This document shows positions 15,814 to 24,298 of a stretch of DNA of 43,991 nt, piece by piece. Position 1 is the first letter of the stretch; each line of letters starts with the position of its first letter. Where the stretch lies: NCBI GenBank assembly GCA_936936565.1, contig CAKZIX010000134.1, positions 1 through 43,991 on the forward strand. The letters run 5' to 3'. The DNA comes from an uncultured Nocardiaceae bacterium (GTDB lineage Bacteria; Actinomycetota; Actinomycetes; Mycobacteriales; Mycobacteriaceae). Below the pieces are notes generated by a model that saw only the letters and a list, made by a program, of their open reading frames with translations, had not been told where the DNA came from and searched no databases. Both the position numbers and the translations under genes were made by a program.

Positions 15814-16704
15814 CTACACAAGCTCGTGCTTGGACGGCGGGTCGGCCCCGGGCCGGGACACGGTGACCGCCGCCACGTCGGCCGCGAACCCGAGCGCCTG
15901 CTTCCACTGCTGAGCAGAGTAGTTGGCCAGCCGGTCGCGGTGTAGCGCTCCGTCGGTATCGAGCCAGCTCAACAGCGCGGAGTTGACGGCATCGCCGGCA
16001 CCGATGGTGTCCGCGACGGCGACCGGCCGGGCCGGAACGTGCGCGCAGACGTCGGGCGTACGTACCGAAATGCCTTGTGCCCCATGCGTTGTGACCAGCA
16101 CGGGCACGTCGGGCAGCGGTCCGATCCAGGCGGCGTCGGCGTCGGACAGTTTCAGGATGTCGACATGACGCGCCAGACGGGCGAAACGCCGCCGATAGGC
16201 GACGGGGTCGGCGATGGCACTCGGGCGCACGTTCGGGTCCAGCACGGTGAGCGCGCCCGCCTCGTGAGCGCCCGTCAGCAGCATCTCGTAATCGCGCGCA
16301 CCCGGCTCGAACACCAGCGACAGCCCGCCGAACAGCACCGCGAGGGTGCGCTCCGGGCGGGAATTCGCCGTGTCCGCCGCCGTCAGCGCACGCTCGATCG
16401 CGCCGGCGTCGTCGAGATGCCAACCGCTGCCGTGGAATTCGTAGCTCGCCTGGCCGTCGGCGGTCAGCAGTGCCTGCGCGATCGTGGTCGGCTCCGGTCC
16501 GCGCCGCACCAGCGACACGTCCACGCCCGCGGCGACCAGCGCCTGCAGCAACCGCTCGCCGCGCGCATCGGTGGACAACCGGCCGACGAAACCGGTGCGG
16601 GCGCCGAGCCGGGCCAGCCCGATCGCGGTGTTGAACGGCCCCCCGCCCAGGGTTTCGCGGCTTTCGACCCGATCCACGAGCGCCTCACCGCAGACCACGA
16701 TCAA
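15814..16704 (-). CDS. PfkB-family carbohydrate kinase (fructokinase-like)
   Basis: 296 residues from TTG at 16704 (overlapping the epimerase stop as TTGA); GTG at 16698 is an alternative start. Ribokinase fold: N-terminal VVCGEALVDRV, sugar-binding LGGGPFNTAIGLARLG, and catalytic signature DTIGAGDAVNSALLSWL with the base D238. Predicted reaction: ATP-dependent phosphorylation of a hexose or related sugar. Tight coupling to the upstream aldose epimerase suggests the pair converts and traps the same sugar. The exact substrate cannot be read from sequence. It is about 10 residues shorter at the N-terminus than some relatives, with no lost motif. Confidence 0.92.
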   Translation of the reverse strand: MIVVCGEALVDRVESRETLGGGPFNTAIGLARLGARTGFVGRLSTDARGERLLQALVAAGVDVSLVRRGPEPTTIAQALLTADGQASYEFHGSGWHLDDAGAIERALTAADTANSRPERTLAVLFGGLSLVFEPGARDYEMLLTGAHEAGALTVLDPNVRPSAIADPVAYRRRFARLARHVDILKLSDADAAWIGPLPDVPVLVTTHGAQGISVRTPDVCAHVPARPVAVADTIGAGDAVNSALLSWLDTDGALHRDRLANYSAQQWKQALGFAADVAAVTVSRPGADPPSKHELV

Positions 16705-17651
16705 AGGGCAGCCATGCCCCACTTGGCGCTCCAGGTCTGCCCGGGCGCGAGCACGATTTCGTCGATGCCGCTGTTGAACGCGTTCGGTGGGCACGTCATC
16801 GGCTCGATGGCCAGGGCCCGGCCCCGCTCCGGATAGCCCTTGCCGTTGGCCGGATCGGCGATGAACACCTGCACCCAGCCGAACGCCTTGTCGACCCACA
16901 GCACCGTGCCCGAACCGTCCGGACCCCGCACGATGTGCCGGAAGCGGCCGTCGTCGTCCGGCAAGCCGGCGCTGAACGGCGTGTCCAGTTGCACGCCCTC
17001 GAGCGACTTGGAACGAGTGAAGTCGTAGTCGGTGCCGAACACCTGAAGCGGCGGCCCGTCGGGCAGCAACCGGTCGTCCAACGGCTGATAGACACCCGCG
17101 TTGAGCTGCAGCGTGCACTCGTCGACAGGGTGGTTGCCGGCCCGCACGAAGGTGTGCACACCCAGCCCGAACGGCGCGTCGACCCCGCCGGTATTGGTGG
17201 CGGTGTGCGTGACGACGAGCCCGTCGGCGGTGACTTCGTGAGTGACGCCGAGCCGCATCGGATACGGCCAGCCCTTGTGCAGGCCCAGGTCGATGGACTG
17301 CTTGACGCGGGCGCTGCTGTGCTCTTCGAGCCGCCATTCGCGGCGGCGCACCAGCCCGTGACTGGCGGCGTTGTTCGCCGCGTCGGTGATCTCGAGCTGG
17401 TGCTCGGTGCTGTTGAAATAGAAGAAGCCGTCGCGGATGCGGCTCGGCCACGGCGCCAGCACCAAACCCGCCGACAACGGCGGTTTCGTTCCGGCAGGCC
17501 AGGTTTCGGTGAGCGGAGCACCCGCACGCTCGAACATGCGCAGGCCGGCACCGACGGACACTACCTCTGCGCGATAGTCGCGGTGCTGAATCTGGTACGT
17601 CCGTACAGTCGGCGGTGTCTCACTGGATTGACGCATCGCCGACTGAGTCAT
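16701..17651 (-). CDS. Aldose 1-epimerase family protein
   Basis: 316 residues from ATG at 17651; ATG at 17636 is also possible. Galactose-mutarotase-like fold: APWPSRIRDGFFYF, catalytic His region ASHGLVRRREW, second His in FGLGVHTFVRAG, and the catalytic Glu in LAIEPMTCPPNAFNSG. Known role: interconversion of alpha and beta anomers of aldoses, or of hexose-6-phosphates in some members. It lies 15 bp downstream of the MFS gene and overlaps the kinase gene by four bases. This suggests an operon PdxH-MFS-epimerase-kinase on the minus strand, with the sugar genes as a functional pair. Confidence 0.93.
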   Translation of the reverse strand: MTQSAMRQSSETPPTVRTYQIQHRDYRAEVVSVGAGLRMFERAGAPLTETWPAGTKPPLSAGLVLAPWPSRIRDGFFYFNSTEHQLEITDAANNAASHGLVRRREWRLEEHSSARVKQSIDLGLHKGWPYPMRLGVTHEVTADGLVVTHTATNTGGVDAPFGLGVHTFVRAGNHPVDECTLQLNAGVYQPLDDRLLPDGPPLQVFGTDYDFTRSKSLEGVQLDTPFSAGLPDDDGRFRHIVRGPDGSGTVLWVDKAFGWVQVFIADPANGKGYPERGRALAIEPMTCPPNAFNSGIDEIVLAPGQTWSAKWGMAAL

Positions 17652-17666
17652 CTTCCAAGTGTGCGC

Positions 17667-18914
17667 TCACCGGGCCGTCTTGTCAGGCAGGTAGCGAACG
17701 AAGGCCGGAAAACATGCCGCGGCAATCACGATCCCGACGATCACCAGCACGCCACCGCCGGTTGCCGTCAATACCGTGCCGACGCTCGCGGCCACCACAC
17801 CGTGGCCGAAATCGCCGATCCGCGGTCCGCCGGCGACCACCACGAAGAACACCCCCTGCAGCCGGCCGCGCATCTCGTCGGTGGCCACGCTCTGCAGCAT
17901 GGCCTGCCGGAACGCCGCCGAGGCCATGTCGGCCGCACCTCCGAACGCCAAGCAGGCCAACGCGATCCACAGCCAGCCCAGCGCCACGGCGATGCCGAAA
18001 CCGACGATCGCCAAGCCCCACAGCGCAATCGAGACCAGCACCGTGAGCCCATGGCGGCGCACCCGGCTCACCCACCCGGAGAACACGCCGCCGAGCAATC
18101 CGCCCACCGCCATCGCCGCGTACAGCAGGCCCAGCGCCAGGCCGCCTTCCACCGGATCGCCGAACGAATCGTGCGCCATCTGCGGAAACAGCGCCCGCGG
18201 CATGCCGAAGACCATCGCGATGATGTCGACGACGAACGACGCCAACAGGATCGGCTGCGTCGCGATATAGCCGAAACCTGCCGCCACCTCACGGAATCCG
18301 GCCCGCCGGGAATCACCGGCCGGCGGGAACGACGGCAGTCGCCACACCGCCCACACGCTCAGCGCCAGTGCGACCGTGTCGATGAGATACAGCGTCGCCA
18401 GTCCGAACACCGGAATCAGCGCCCCGGCCAGCACCGGCCCCGCGATCGAACCGAACTGAAAGACGGTCATGTTCAACGAGTTCGCGGCAGGCAACTGCTC
18501 GGCCGGCAGCAGGCGGGGCAAGATCGCGCTGCGCGTCGGATGCGACACCGCCTGAAATGCTTGCTGGGCGGCGAACAATCCCAGCACCAGCCACACGTTG
18601 CGGTTGCCGGCCGCCGCCTGCGCCCACAGCAGCCCGGTCGTCACGGCCACGCCCGCCGTGGTGACGATCACCACGGTGCGCCGGTCCATCACGTCGGCGA
18701 TGGCGCCGCCCCACAACCCGAAGATCACCAGCGGCACCAGCCCGAACACCCCGGTGAGCCCGACATAGCCGGAGCTGCGGGTGATCTCGTACACCTGCAC
18801 GGGCACCGCCACCACCGACAGCGCGCTGCCGATCATGGTGACGACGCTGGTGGTCCACAGGCGCCGGTAGTGCGGGTTCTGCAGCGGTGTGGTGTCCGCG
18901 AGCAGCCGTCTCAC
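17667..18914 (-). CDS. MFS transporter (EntS-like, 10-12 TM)
   Basis: 415 residues from GTG at 18914, which overlaps the pdxH stop (GTGA). There are many hydrophobic helices. The MFS loop motif between TM2 and TM3 appears as GGAIADVMDRRTVVI. Later helices include GSIAGPVLAGALIPVFG and LLYAAMAVGGLLGGVFSGW, and a second loop motif AFRQAMLQSVATDEMRGR. The pattern fits the exporter group related to enterobactin exporter EntS/MFS_3. Substrate unknown; efflux of a small metabolite is likely. The neighbours (pyridoxal phosphate synthesis upstream, sugar epimerase downstream) do not settle the substrate. Confidence 0.92.
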   Translation of the reverse strand: MRRLLADTTPLQNPHYRRLWTTSVVTMIGSALSVVAVPVQVYEITRSSGYVGLTGVFGLVPLVIFGLWGGAIADVMDRRTVVIVTTAGVAVTTGLLWAQAAAGNRNVWLVLGLFAAQQAFQAVSHPTRSAILPRLLPAEQLPAANSLNMTVFQFGSIAGPVLAGALIPVFGLATLYLIDTVALALSVWAVWRLPSFPPAGDSRRAGFREVAAGFGYIATQPILLASFVVDIIAMVFGMPRALFPQMAHDSFGDPVEGGLALGLLYAAMAVGGLLGGVFSGWVSRVRRHGLTVLVSIALWGLAIVGFGIAVALGWLWIALACLAFGGAADMASAAFRQAMLQSVATDEMRGRLQGVFFVVVAGGPRIGDFGHGVVAASVGTVLTATGGGVLVIVGIVIAAACFPAFVRYLPDKTAR

Positions 18915-19567
18915 GGCTGCAGCCGCTGCACTTCGCCGGTGTCCACGTGCAGCCGGATCCGGTTGTGCAGCCGGTTCTCCCGGCCCTGCCAGAACTCCAC
19001 GAGCCGAGGTGTCAGCCGGTAGCCGCCCCACTGCGGCGGCACCGGAATGTCGTCGACCTCGGCGAAGCGCGACACCGTCCGGTCCATCGCCGCCTGCAGC
19101 TCGGCCCGGTCGGCGATCGGCTGCGACTGCTGCGACGCCCAGGCGCCCAGACGGCTCCCGCGCGGCCGGCTGCGCCAGTACTCCGCAGTGGTCGCGGCGT
19201 CCACCGCGGCCACCGCGCCGCGCAGGCCCACCTGCCGCATGATCGCCGGCCACCAGAAGGTGGCCGACGCAAACGGATGCGCCGCAAGCTGTTTCGCCTT
19301 CTCGGAGGCATAATTGGTGTAGAAGACGATGCCGTCGGCACCGATGCCCTTGCACAACACCATGCGGGTGGCCGGACAGCCGTGTTCGTCGAGCGTGGCC
19401 AGCGTCATCGCGTTCGGCTCGGCCACCGACGCGGCCACCGCATCGTGCAGCCAGCGCAGCAGCAGCGCATCCCAGCCGTCGGCCAGCCACGACTCGTCGA
19501 GTTCATGGGTGGCCGAATAGTTCACCCGCATGGCCGCAATGTCGGCTGCGGCAAATTCGGATGCCAC
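18911..19567 (-). CDS. pdxH: Pyridoxine/pyridoxamine 5'-phosphate oxidase
   Basis: About 218 residues from GTG at 19567, or 206 from ATG at 19531; the start is uncertain. I prefer 19567 because a TAGCGT hexamer lies 8 nt before it and the N-terminus then matches mycobacterial PdxH. FMN split-barrel: MTLATLDEHGCPATRMVLCK, FYTNYASEKAKQLAAHPFAS, and SRLGAWASQQSQPI. The C-terminal hallmark is FWQGRENRLHNRIRL. It oxidises pyridoxine- or pyridoxamine-phosphate to PLP, the cofactor of SerC nearby. Divergent from citA with about 34 bp between starts, so the promoters overlap. Confidence 0.93.
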   Translation of the reverse strand: MASEFAAADIAAMRVNYSATHELDESWLADGWDALLLRWLHDAVAASVAEPNAMTLATLDEHGCPATRMVLCKGIGADGIVFYTNYASEKAKQLAAHPFASATFWWPAIMRQVGLRGAVAAVDAATTAEYWRSRPRGSRLGAWASQQSQPIADRAELQAAMDRTVSRFAEVDDIPVPPQWGGYRLTPRLVEFWQGRENRLHNRIRLHVDTGEVQRLQP

Positions 19568-19588
19568 GTCGTCATACGCTACTGCGGT

Positions 19589-19594
19589 TACATT
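19589..19594 (+). promoter_or_regulatory. Possible -10 for leaderless citA (TACATT)
   Basis: TANNNT hexamer ending 7 nt before the citA ATG. Transcription would begin at or next to the start codon. A GGAG lies 2-3 nt from the ATG, too close to be a normal ribosome site. Confidence 0.4.
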
Positions 19595-19601
19595 TGGAGC
19601 C

Positions 19602-20720
19602 ATGACAGCGACTGTCCCCGAAGGTTTCGTCAGCGGACTCGAGGGCGTGGTGGCGTTCACCACCGAGATTGCCGAGCCGGACAAGGACGGCGGCGCACTG
19701 CGCTACCGGGGTGTGGACATCGAGGAGCTGGTCGCCAAGCGCGTCACCTTCGGCGACGTCTGGTCGTTGCTGGTGGACGGCGCGTTCGGCCAGGGACTGC
19801 CGCCCGCCGAACCGTTCCCGATCCCGGTGCACACCGGCGACGTGCGGGTCGACGTGCAGGCCGCCCTGGCGATGCTCGCGCCCATCTGGGGCTATCAGCC
19901 GCTGCTGGACATCGACGACGCCACCGCCCGGGATCAGCTGGCGCGGGCCTCGGTGATGGCGCTGTCGTATGTGGCGCAGTCCGCACGCGGCATCCACCAG
20001 CCGGCCGTGCCGCAGCATGTCATCGACGAATGTGCCACCGTCACAGCACGTTTCATGACGCGGTGGCAGGGCGAGCCGGATCCGCGGCACATCGAGGCCA
20101 TCGACGCCTACTGGGTGTCGGCCGCCGAGCACGGCATGAACGCATCCACCTTCACCGCGCGTGTCATCGCCTCCACCGGCGCCGATGTCGCGGCGTCGCT
20201 GTCGGGTGCCATCGGCGCGATGAGCGGCCCGCTGCACGGCGGTGCCCCGGCCCGTGTGCTGCCGATGATCGAGGCGGTCGAAAAGTCCGGTGACGCACGG
20301 GCATTGGTACGAGGCATCCTGGACCGCAAGGAAAAGCTGATGGGCTTCGGGCACCGCGTGTACCGCGCCGAAGATCCGCGCGCCCGGGTGCTGCGCAGCA
20401 CGGCGCAGCGCCTCGGCGCCCCGCGCTACGAGGTGGCCGCCGCTCTCGAGCAGGCCGCGCTCGCCGAACTGCGCGAACGCCGCCCGGACCGGGCCATCGA
20501 AACCAACGTCGAATTCTGGGCGGCGGTGATCCTCGACTTCGCCGAGGTCCCGGCGCACATGATGCCCGCGATGTTCACCTGCGGACGCACCGCCGGCTGG
20601 TGCGCGCACATCATGGAGCAGAAGCAACTCGGCAAGCTGGTGCGCCCGGCGGCCATCTACACCGGACCGGCCCCGCGCAGTCCGGAGTCCGTGGCGGGCT
20701 GGGATCTCATCGGCCGCTGA
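19602..20720 (+). CDS. citA: Citrate synthase 2 (CitA)
   Basis: 372 residues from ATG at 19602. Citrate-synthase fold: LRYRGVDIEELV near the start, H212 in GPLHGGAPA and H251 in GFGHRVYRAEDPR. Where classical enzymes carry the catalytic Asp (NVDFY in GltA2 here), CitA reads NVEFW with E304. The length and lack of an N-terminal domain fit the second actinobacterial synthase (Rv0889c) with dimeric architecture. Presumed reaction is citrate or methylcitrate formation; the Asp-to-Glu change is a point to verify. It is separated from gltA2 by four intervening genes on the opposite strand. Confidence 0.95.
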   Translation: MTATVPEGFVSGLEGVVAFTTEIAEPDKDGGALRYRGVDIEELVAKRVTFGDVWSLLVDGAFGQGLPPAEPFPIPVHTGDVRVDVQAALAMLAPIWGYQPLLDIDDATARDQLARASVMALSYVAQSARGIHQPAVPQHVIDECATVTARFMTRWQGEPDPRHIEAIDAYWVSAAEHGMNASTFTARVIASTGADVAASLSGAIGAMSGPLHGGAPARVLPMIEAVEKSGDARALVRGILDRKEKLMGFGHRVYRAEDPRARVLRSTAQRLGAPRYEVAAALEQAALAELRERRPDRAIETNVEFWAAVILDFAEVPAHMMPAMFTCGRTAGWCAHIMEQKQLGKLVRPAAIYTGPAPRSPESVAGWDLIGR

Positions 20721-20774
20721 GGCGTCGGCCCACGGTCGGCATTCGTTCGATCGAGCGGTCTACTATGCCGCTCG

Positions 20775-21647
20775 ATGACGATGACCCGACGGGCCGTTCT
20801 CGGTGGCGGCCTGCTGGCCGTCAGCGCCGCGGCCTGCACCACCCGTACCACCGGATCGGCTGTGCCAGATGCTGATTCGACACCGACCGCGCATGTCCCC
20901 GTGCCCGCGTTCGAGCCGCCCGCCTTCGTTGCCGCTCGCACGAGTCCCGGGTCGGTGGGCGCGCGCTTCGCCGGGCAGCGCCCGACGGGCTGGGGCTCGG
21001 CCATGCCCGGCATCGCCTCGCGCTTTCTGACCGCGGGCAAAGAAGTCGCGCTCACGCTCGACGCGTGCGGCGGCCCGCGGGGCGCCGCCGTCGACGAGGC
21101 CCTGCTGGGCACGCTGCGCCGGCTGCACGTGCCCGCCGTGCTGTTCGTCAACGCGCGCTGGATCGACGCCAATCCCGGCCTCGTCGAGCGTCTTGCCGCG
21201 GACCCGCTGTTCGAGATCGCCAACCACGGCACGCGCCACGTCCCGCTGTCGGTGTCCGGGCGCGCGGCCTACGGGATCACCGGCACGGTGTCTGCACAAC
21301 AGGCGGTCGACGAGGTCTGGGACAACCACACCAAGATCGCCGCACTGACCGGAACCGAGCCGCGCTGGTTTCGCCCCGGCACCGCGCACTACGACGACGT
21401 CGGCGTCGGGATCGTCGGCGCGCTGGGCGAACGCTGCCTCGGCTTCACCGTCAACGGCGACCACGGTGCCACCTCGTCGGCCGGCGCCGTGCGCGCCGCC
21501 CTGTCGAGCGCCGTTCCCGGCTCCATCGTGATCGCGCACTTCAACCAGCCGCAGTCGGGCACCGCCGCGGGGATGGCGCAGGCCATCCCCGCACTGCGGT
21601 CCACCGGCTACGAATTCGTGGCGCTGGACGAGCGCACCGTCGTCTAG
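20775..21647 (+). CDS. Polysaccharide deacetylase-like lipoprotein (NodB fold)
   Basis: 290 residues from ATG at 20775. The N-terminus has an RR pair and lipobox (MTRRAVLGGGLLAV then SAAAC), suggesting Tat or Sec export as a lipoprotein. The NodB-like barrel shows LTLDACGG with D96 and the metal-binding NHGTRH (H151, H155). A late RPGTAHYDD segment resembles motif 3, and IVIAHFNQP motif 5. The canonical TFDDGP is altered to TLDACG, so one metal-binding aspartate is missing. Expected substrates are peptidoglycan or other N-acetylated wall sugars, if it is active. TACTAT lies 8 nt before the ATG. It ends overlapping the VOC gene on the opposite strand by CTAG. Confidence 0.9.
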   Translation: MTMTRRAVLGGGLLAVSAAACTTRTTGSAVPDADSTPTAHVPVPAFEPPAFVAARTSPGSVGARFAGQRPTGWGSAMPGIASRFLTAGKEVALTLDACGGPRGAAVDEALLGTLRRLHVPAVLFVNARWIDANPGLVERLAADPLFEIANHGTRHVPLSVSGRAAYGITGTVSAQQAVDEVWDNHTKIAALTGTEPRWFRPGTAHYDDVGVGIVGALGERCLGFTVNGDHGATSSAGAVRAALSSAVPGSIVIAHFNQPQSGTAAGMAQAIPALRSTGYEFVALDERTVV

Positions 21648-22114
21648 GCGTTCTGCAGGGCCGCGATGTCGAGCTTGACCATGCCGAGCATCGCCGTCAT
21701 CGCGCGGTTGACGCGCTCGGGGTCGCCGCTGGCGAACAGCTCCTCCATGCCGGTCGGCACGATCTGCCAGGAGACGCCGTAGCGGTCCTTGAGCCAACCG
21801 CACTGGCTGGCCGCGCCGCCGTCGGCGAGCAGCGCATCCCAGTACCGATCGATCTCGGCCTGGGTCTCGCACGGCACCTCGATCGACACCGACTCGTTGA
21901 ACGTCCACGGTACGTCCGCACCGCCGTTGATCAGTGTGAACTTGTTGCCGTCGAGCTCGAGCGACACCGTCATCACCTCGCCGGCCGGGCCGGGACCGAC
22001 CTCGGTGTAGCGCGTGGTGCCGGTGATCTTCGAGTTCGGGAAGATCGAGATGTAGTACTGCGCGGCCTCCTCGGCCTGGTTGTCGAACCACAGGTTGACG
22101 ATGAACTGGGCCAT
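21644..22114 (-). CDS. VOC superfamily protein (PhnB/3-demethylubiquinone-MT-like)
   Basis: 156 residues from ATG at 22114, preceded by AAAGGAG. Two beta-alpha-beta-beta-beta units of the vicinal oxygen chelate fold are seen: NLWFDNQAEEAAQYYISIF at the start, FTLINGGADVPWTFNESVS, and CGWLKDRYGVSWQIVPTGM. This is the pattern of the PhnB-type family (PF06983) often mis-annotated as a methyltransferase. There is no visible methyltransferase motif. Metal binding by the usual His/Glu set is not obvious, so activity is unassigned. Divergent from serC across 141 bp; convergent with the deacetylase. Confidence 0.88.
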   Translation of the reverse strand: MAQFIVNLWFDNQAEEAAQYYISIFPNSKITGTTRYTEVGPGPAGEVMTVSLELDGNKFTLINGGADVPWTFNESVSIEVPCETQAEIDRYWDALLADGGAASQCGWLKDRYGVSWQIVPTGMEELFASGDPERVNRAMTAMLGMVKLDIAALQNA

Positions 22115-22241
22115 GATCGGGCTCCTTTGTCTCGGTGATTTCCTGCCTACACCTGACGGTCGGAGCCGAACCGCAGATCTCGACGTCGGCTGCGGAGAAT
22201 TTTCTTTCGGTTGCGGTGACCGGCCCGAAGTGACCCTGAAG

Positions 22242-22247
22242 TAGCAT
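22242..22247 (+). promoter_or_regulatory. Possible -10 of leaderless serC (TAGCAT)
   Basis: TAGCAT fits the mycobacterial TANNNT -10 and lies 8 nt before the serC GTG. No Shine-Dalgarno sequence is visible. Confidence 0.4.
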
Positions 22248-22255
22248 CTCGACAC

Positions 22256-23380
22256 GTGGCTGACGCAACCGAACTCACCATCCCCGCAGATCTCAAGCCC
22301 GCCGACGGCCGGTTCGGCTGCGGACCGTCCAAGGTCCGCCCGGAGCAGCTCCAGCATCTGGTCGAGGCCGGGGCGAGTGTGTTCGGCACCAGCCACCGCC
22401 AGAAGCCGGTCAAGAACGTCGTCGCCCGCGTGCGCACCGGCCTGCGCGAGCTGTTCGCGCTGCCCGAGGGCTACGAGGTGGTGCTCGGCAACGGCGGCAC
22501 CACCGCGTTCTGGGACGCGGCCGCGTTCGGCTTGATCCGTGAGAAGTCGCAGCACTTCACCTACGGCGAGTTCAGCTCCAAGTTCGCCGCCGTGGCCAAG
22601 GGCAACCCGTTCATCGGCGAGCCCGTCGTCGTCAAGGGTGAGCCGGGCAGCGCGCCCGAGCTGGTCGCCGACGCCTCGGCCGACCTCATCGGCTGGGCCC
22701 ACAACGAGACCTCCACCGGTGTCGCGGTGCCCGTCAGCCGGCTGGCCGGCAGCGAGGACGCGCTCATCGCCATCGACGCCACGTCGGGCGCGGGCGGTCT
22801 GCCGGTCACCATCACCGATGCCGACGTCTACTACTTCGCGCCGCAGAAGTGCTTCGCCGCCGACGGCGGTCTGTGGGTCGCGCTGATGAGCCCCGCGGCA
22901 CTGCAGCGGGTTTCGGAGATCAAGGAGTCCGGGCGCTGGACGCCGGAGTTCCTGTCGCTGCCCGTCGCGCTGGACAACAGCACCAAGGACCAGACCTACA
23001 ACACCCCGGCCGTGGCGACGCTGCTGCTGTTCGCCGACCAGATCGAATGGCTCAACGGCAACGGCGGCCTCGACTGGGCCGTCAAGCGGACCGCCGACAG
23101 CTCCTCGCGGCTGTACAGCTGGGCCGAGGCCAGCGAGTACGCGACGCCGTTCGTCACCGAGCCGGCGCTGCGCAGCCAGGTCGTCGGCACCATCGACTTC
23201 GCGGACTCCGTCGACGCGGCCGCGGTCGCAAAGGTGTTGCGCGCCAACGGCATCGTCGACACCGAGCCCTATCGCAAGCTGGGCCGCAACCAGCTGCGCA
23301 TCGGCATGTTCCCCGCCATCGAGCCCGACGACGTCACCGCACTGACGAAGTGCATCGACTGGGTAGTCGGCCAGCTCTGA
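22256..23380 (+). CDS. serC: Phosphoserine aminotransferase
   Basis: 374 residues from GTG at 22256. Fold-type I PLP enzyme: FGCGPSKVRPEQL, GTSHRQKPVKNVV, EVVLGNGGTTAFWDAAAFGL, and the Schiff-base lysine K198 in YFAPQKCFAADGG. It converts 3-phosphohydroxypyruvate and glutamate to phosphoserine in serine biosynthesis. It is an obvious ortholog of Rv0884c (SerC), with the same C-terminal EPYRKLGRNQLR segment. It lies 68 bp before sepH on the same strand. A possible leaderless promoter (TAGCAT) lies upstream. Confidence 0.97.
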   Translation: MADATELTIPADLKPADGRFGCGPSKVRPEQLQHLVEAGASVFGTSHRQKPVKNVVARVRTGLRELFALPEGYEVVLGNGGTTAFWDAAAFGLIREKSQHFTYGEFSSKFAAVAKGNPFIGEPVVVKGEPGSAPELVADASADLIGWAHNETSTGVAVPVSRLAGSEDALIAIDATSGAGGLPVTITDADVYYFAPQKCFAADGGLWVALMSPAALQRVSEIKESGRWTPEFLSLPVALDNSTKDQTYNTPAVATLLLFADQIEWLNGNGGLDWAVKRTADSSSRLYSWAEASEYATPFVTEPALRSQVVGTIDFADSVDAAAVAKVLRANGIVDTEPYRKLGRNQLRIGMFPAIEPDDVTALTKCIDWVVGQL

Positions 23381-23436
23381 GGACCGCGCCGTCATTCAAC
23401 ACCGTGTCGGTCCCGAACTTTGCGTAACGGGTGCAT

Positions 23437-23442
23437 TACTGT
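23437..23442 (+). promoter_or_regulatory. Probable -10 of leaderless sepH (TACTGT)
   Basis: TACTGT (TANNNT) is followed after 6 nt by the sepH ATG. No ribosome-binding sequence precedes the ATG. The geometry is the standard one for leaderless mycobacterial transcripts. Confidence 0.5.
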
Positions 23443-23448
23443 CGCACC

Positions 23449-24252
23449 ATGCGGGACCTTAAAGTGATCGGACTCGAGCCCGACGGCAAGCACCTGGTGC
23501 TGGCCGACGAGTCCGGGAACAGGTTCCGTCTCGCCGCCGACGATCGATTGCGCGCGGCGTCTCGTGGTGACCTTGCCCGCTTCGGACAGATCGAGATCGA
23601 AATGGAATCGACTCTGCGTCCCAAGGACATTCAGGCCCGTATTCGTGCGGGCGCTTCCGTCGAGCAGGTGGCCGCCGAATCCGGCATGGCCGCCGGCAAG
23701 GTGGAGCGCTTCGCCTATCCCGTGCTGCTGGAGCGCTCGCGCGCCGCGGAGCTGGCTCAGCAGGGCCACCCGGTGCGCGCCAACGGCCCGGCGGTGGAAA
23801 CCCTGGCCGAGGTCGTGCATCAGGCCTTCAAGGCGCGCGGCCACGTCCTCGACCACGTCGAGTGGGATGCATGGAAGGGCGAGGACAACCACTGGGTGGT
23901 GCAGCTGAAGTGGGAGGCGGGGCGGTCCACGATCGCCGCGCACTGGCGGTTCCAGCTGGACGCACACGGTGGTGCGGTCACCGCACTCGACGACACCGCC
24001 AAGGATCTGCTCGACCCGGACCACGGTCGCGCGCGGGGCTTGATGCCGGCGCCGAAGCATCTCGAGTTGGCTGCCGAACCGGCTCCCGAATCCGAGCCCG
24101 AGGCACCCGCGGAAGACACGCTCTTCGAGGACACCGATCCGGCACCGCGCCCGAAGAAGGCCGCGGCGGGGGCGCCGAAGTCCAAGCGCGGCAAGCCCGC
24201 GATGCCGTCGTGGGAAGACGTGCTACTCGGGGTACGCAGTTCGGGCCACTGA
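23449..24252 (+). CDS. sepH: SepH, septation protein (DUF3071)
   Basis: 267 residues from ATG at 23449 (MRDLKVIGLEPDGKHLVL). The N-terminal conserved domain has RPKDIQARIRAGASVEQVA and SGMAAGKVERFAYPVLLER, a helix-turn-helix-like motif typical of SepH. The middle is a conserved TLAEVVHQAF...VEWDAWKGEDNHW segment, and the tail is a long Pro/Ala/Glu-rich disordered region ending in a short PSWEDVLLGVRSSG motif. SepH binds FtsZ and promotes its assembly at division sites in Streptomyces and mycobacteria (Rv0883c). The upstream TACTGT supports leaderless initiation. Confidence 0.93.
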   Translation: MRDLKVIGLEPDGKHLVLADESGNRFRLAADDRLRAASRGDLARFGQIEIEMESTLRPKDIQARIRAGASVEQVAAESGMAAGKVERFAYPVLLERSRAAELAQQGHPVRANGPAVETLAEVVHQAFKARGHVLDHVEWDAWKGEDNHWVVQLKWEAGRSTIAAHWRFQLDAHGGAVTALDDTAKDLLDPDHGRARGLMPAPKHLELAAEPAPESEPEAPAEDTLFEDTDPAPRPKKAAAGAPKSKRGKPAMPSWEDVLLGVRSSGH

Positions 24253-24298
24253 CCCGTAACCTTGTGCTCCGGGCTCGCTTTCGTTGAGAGGGTGCGGG

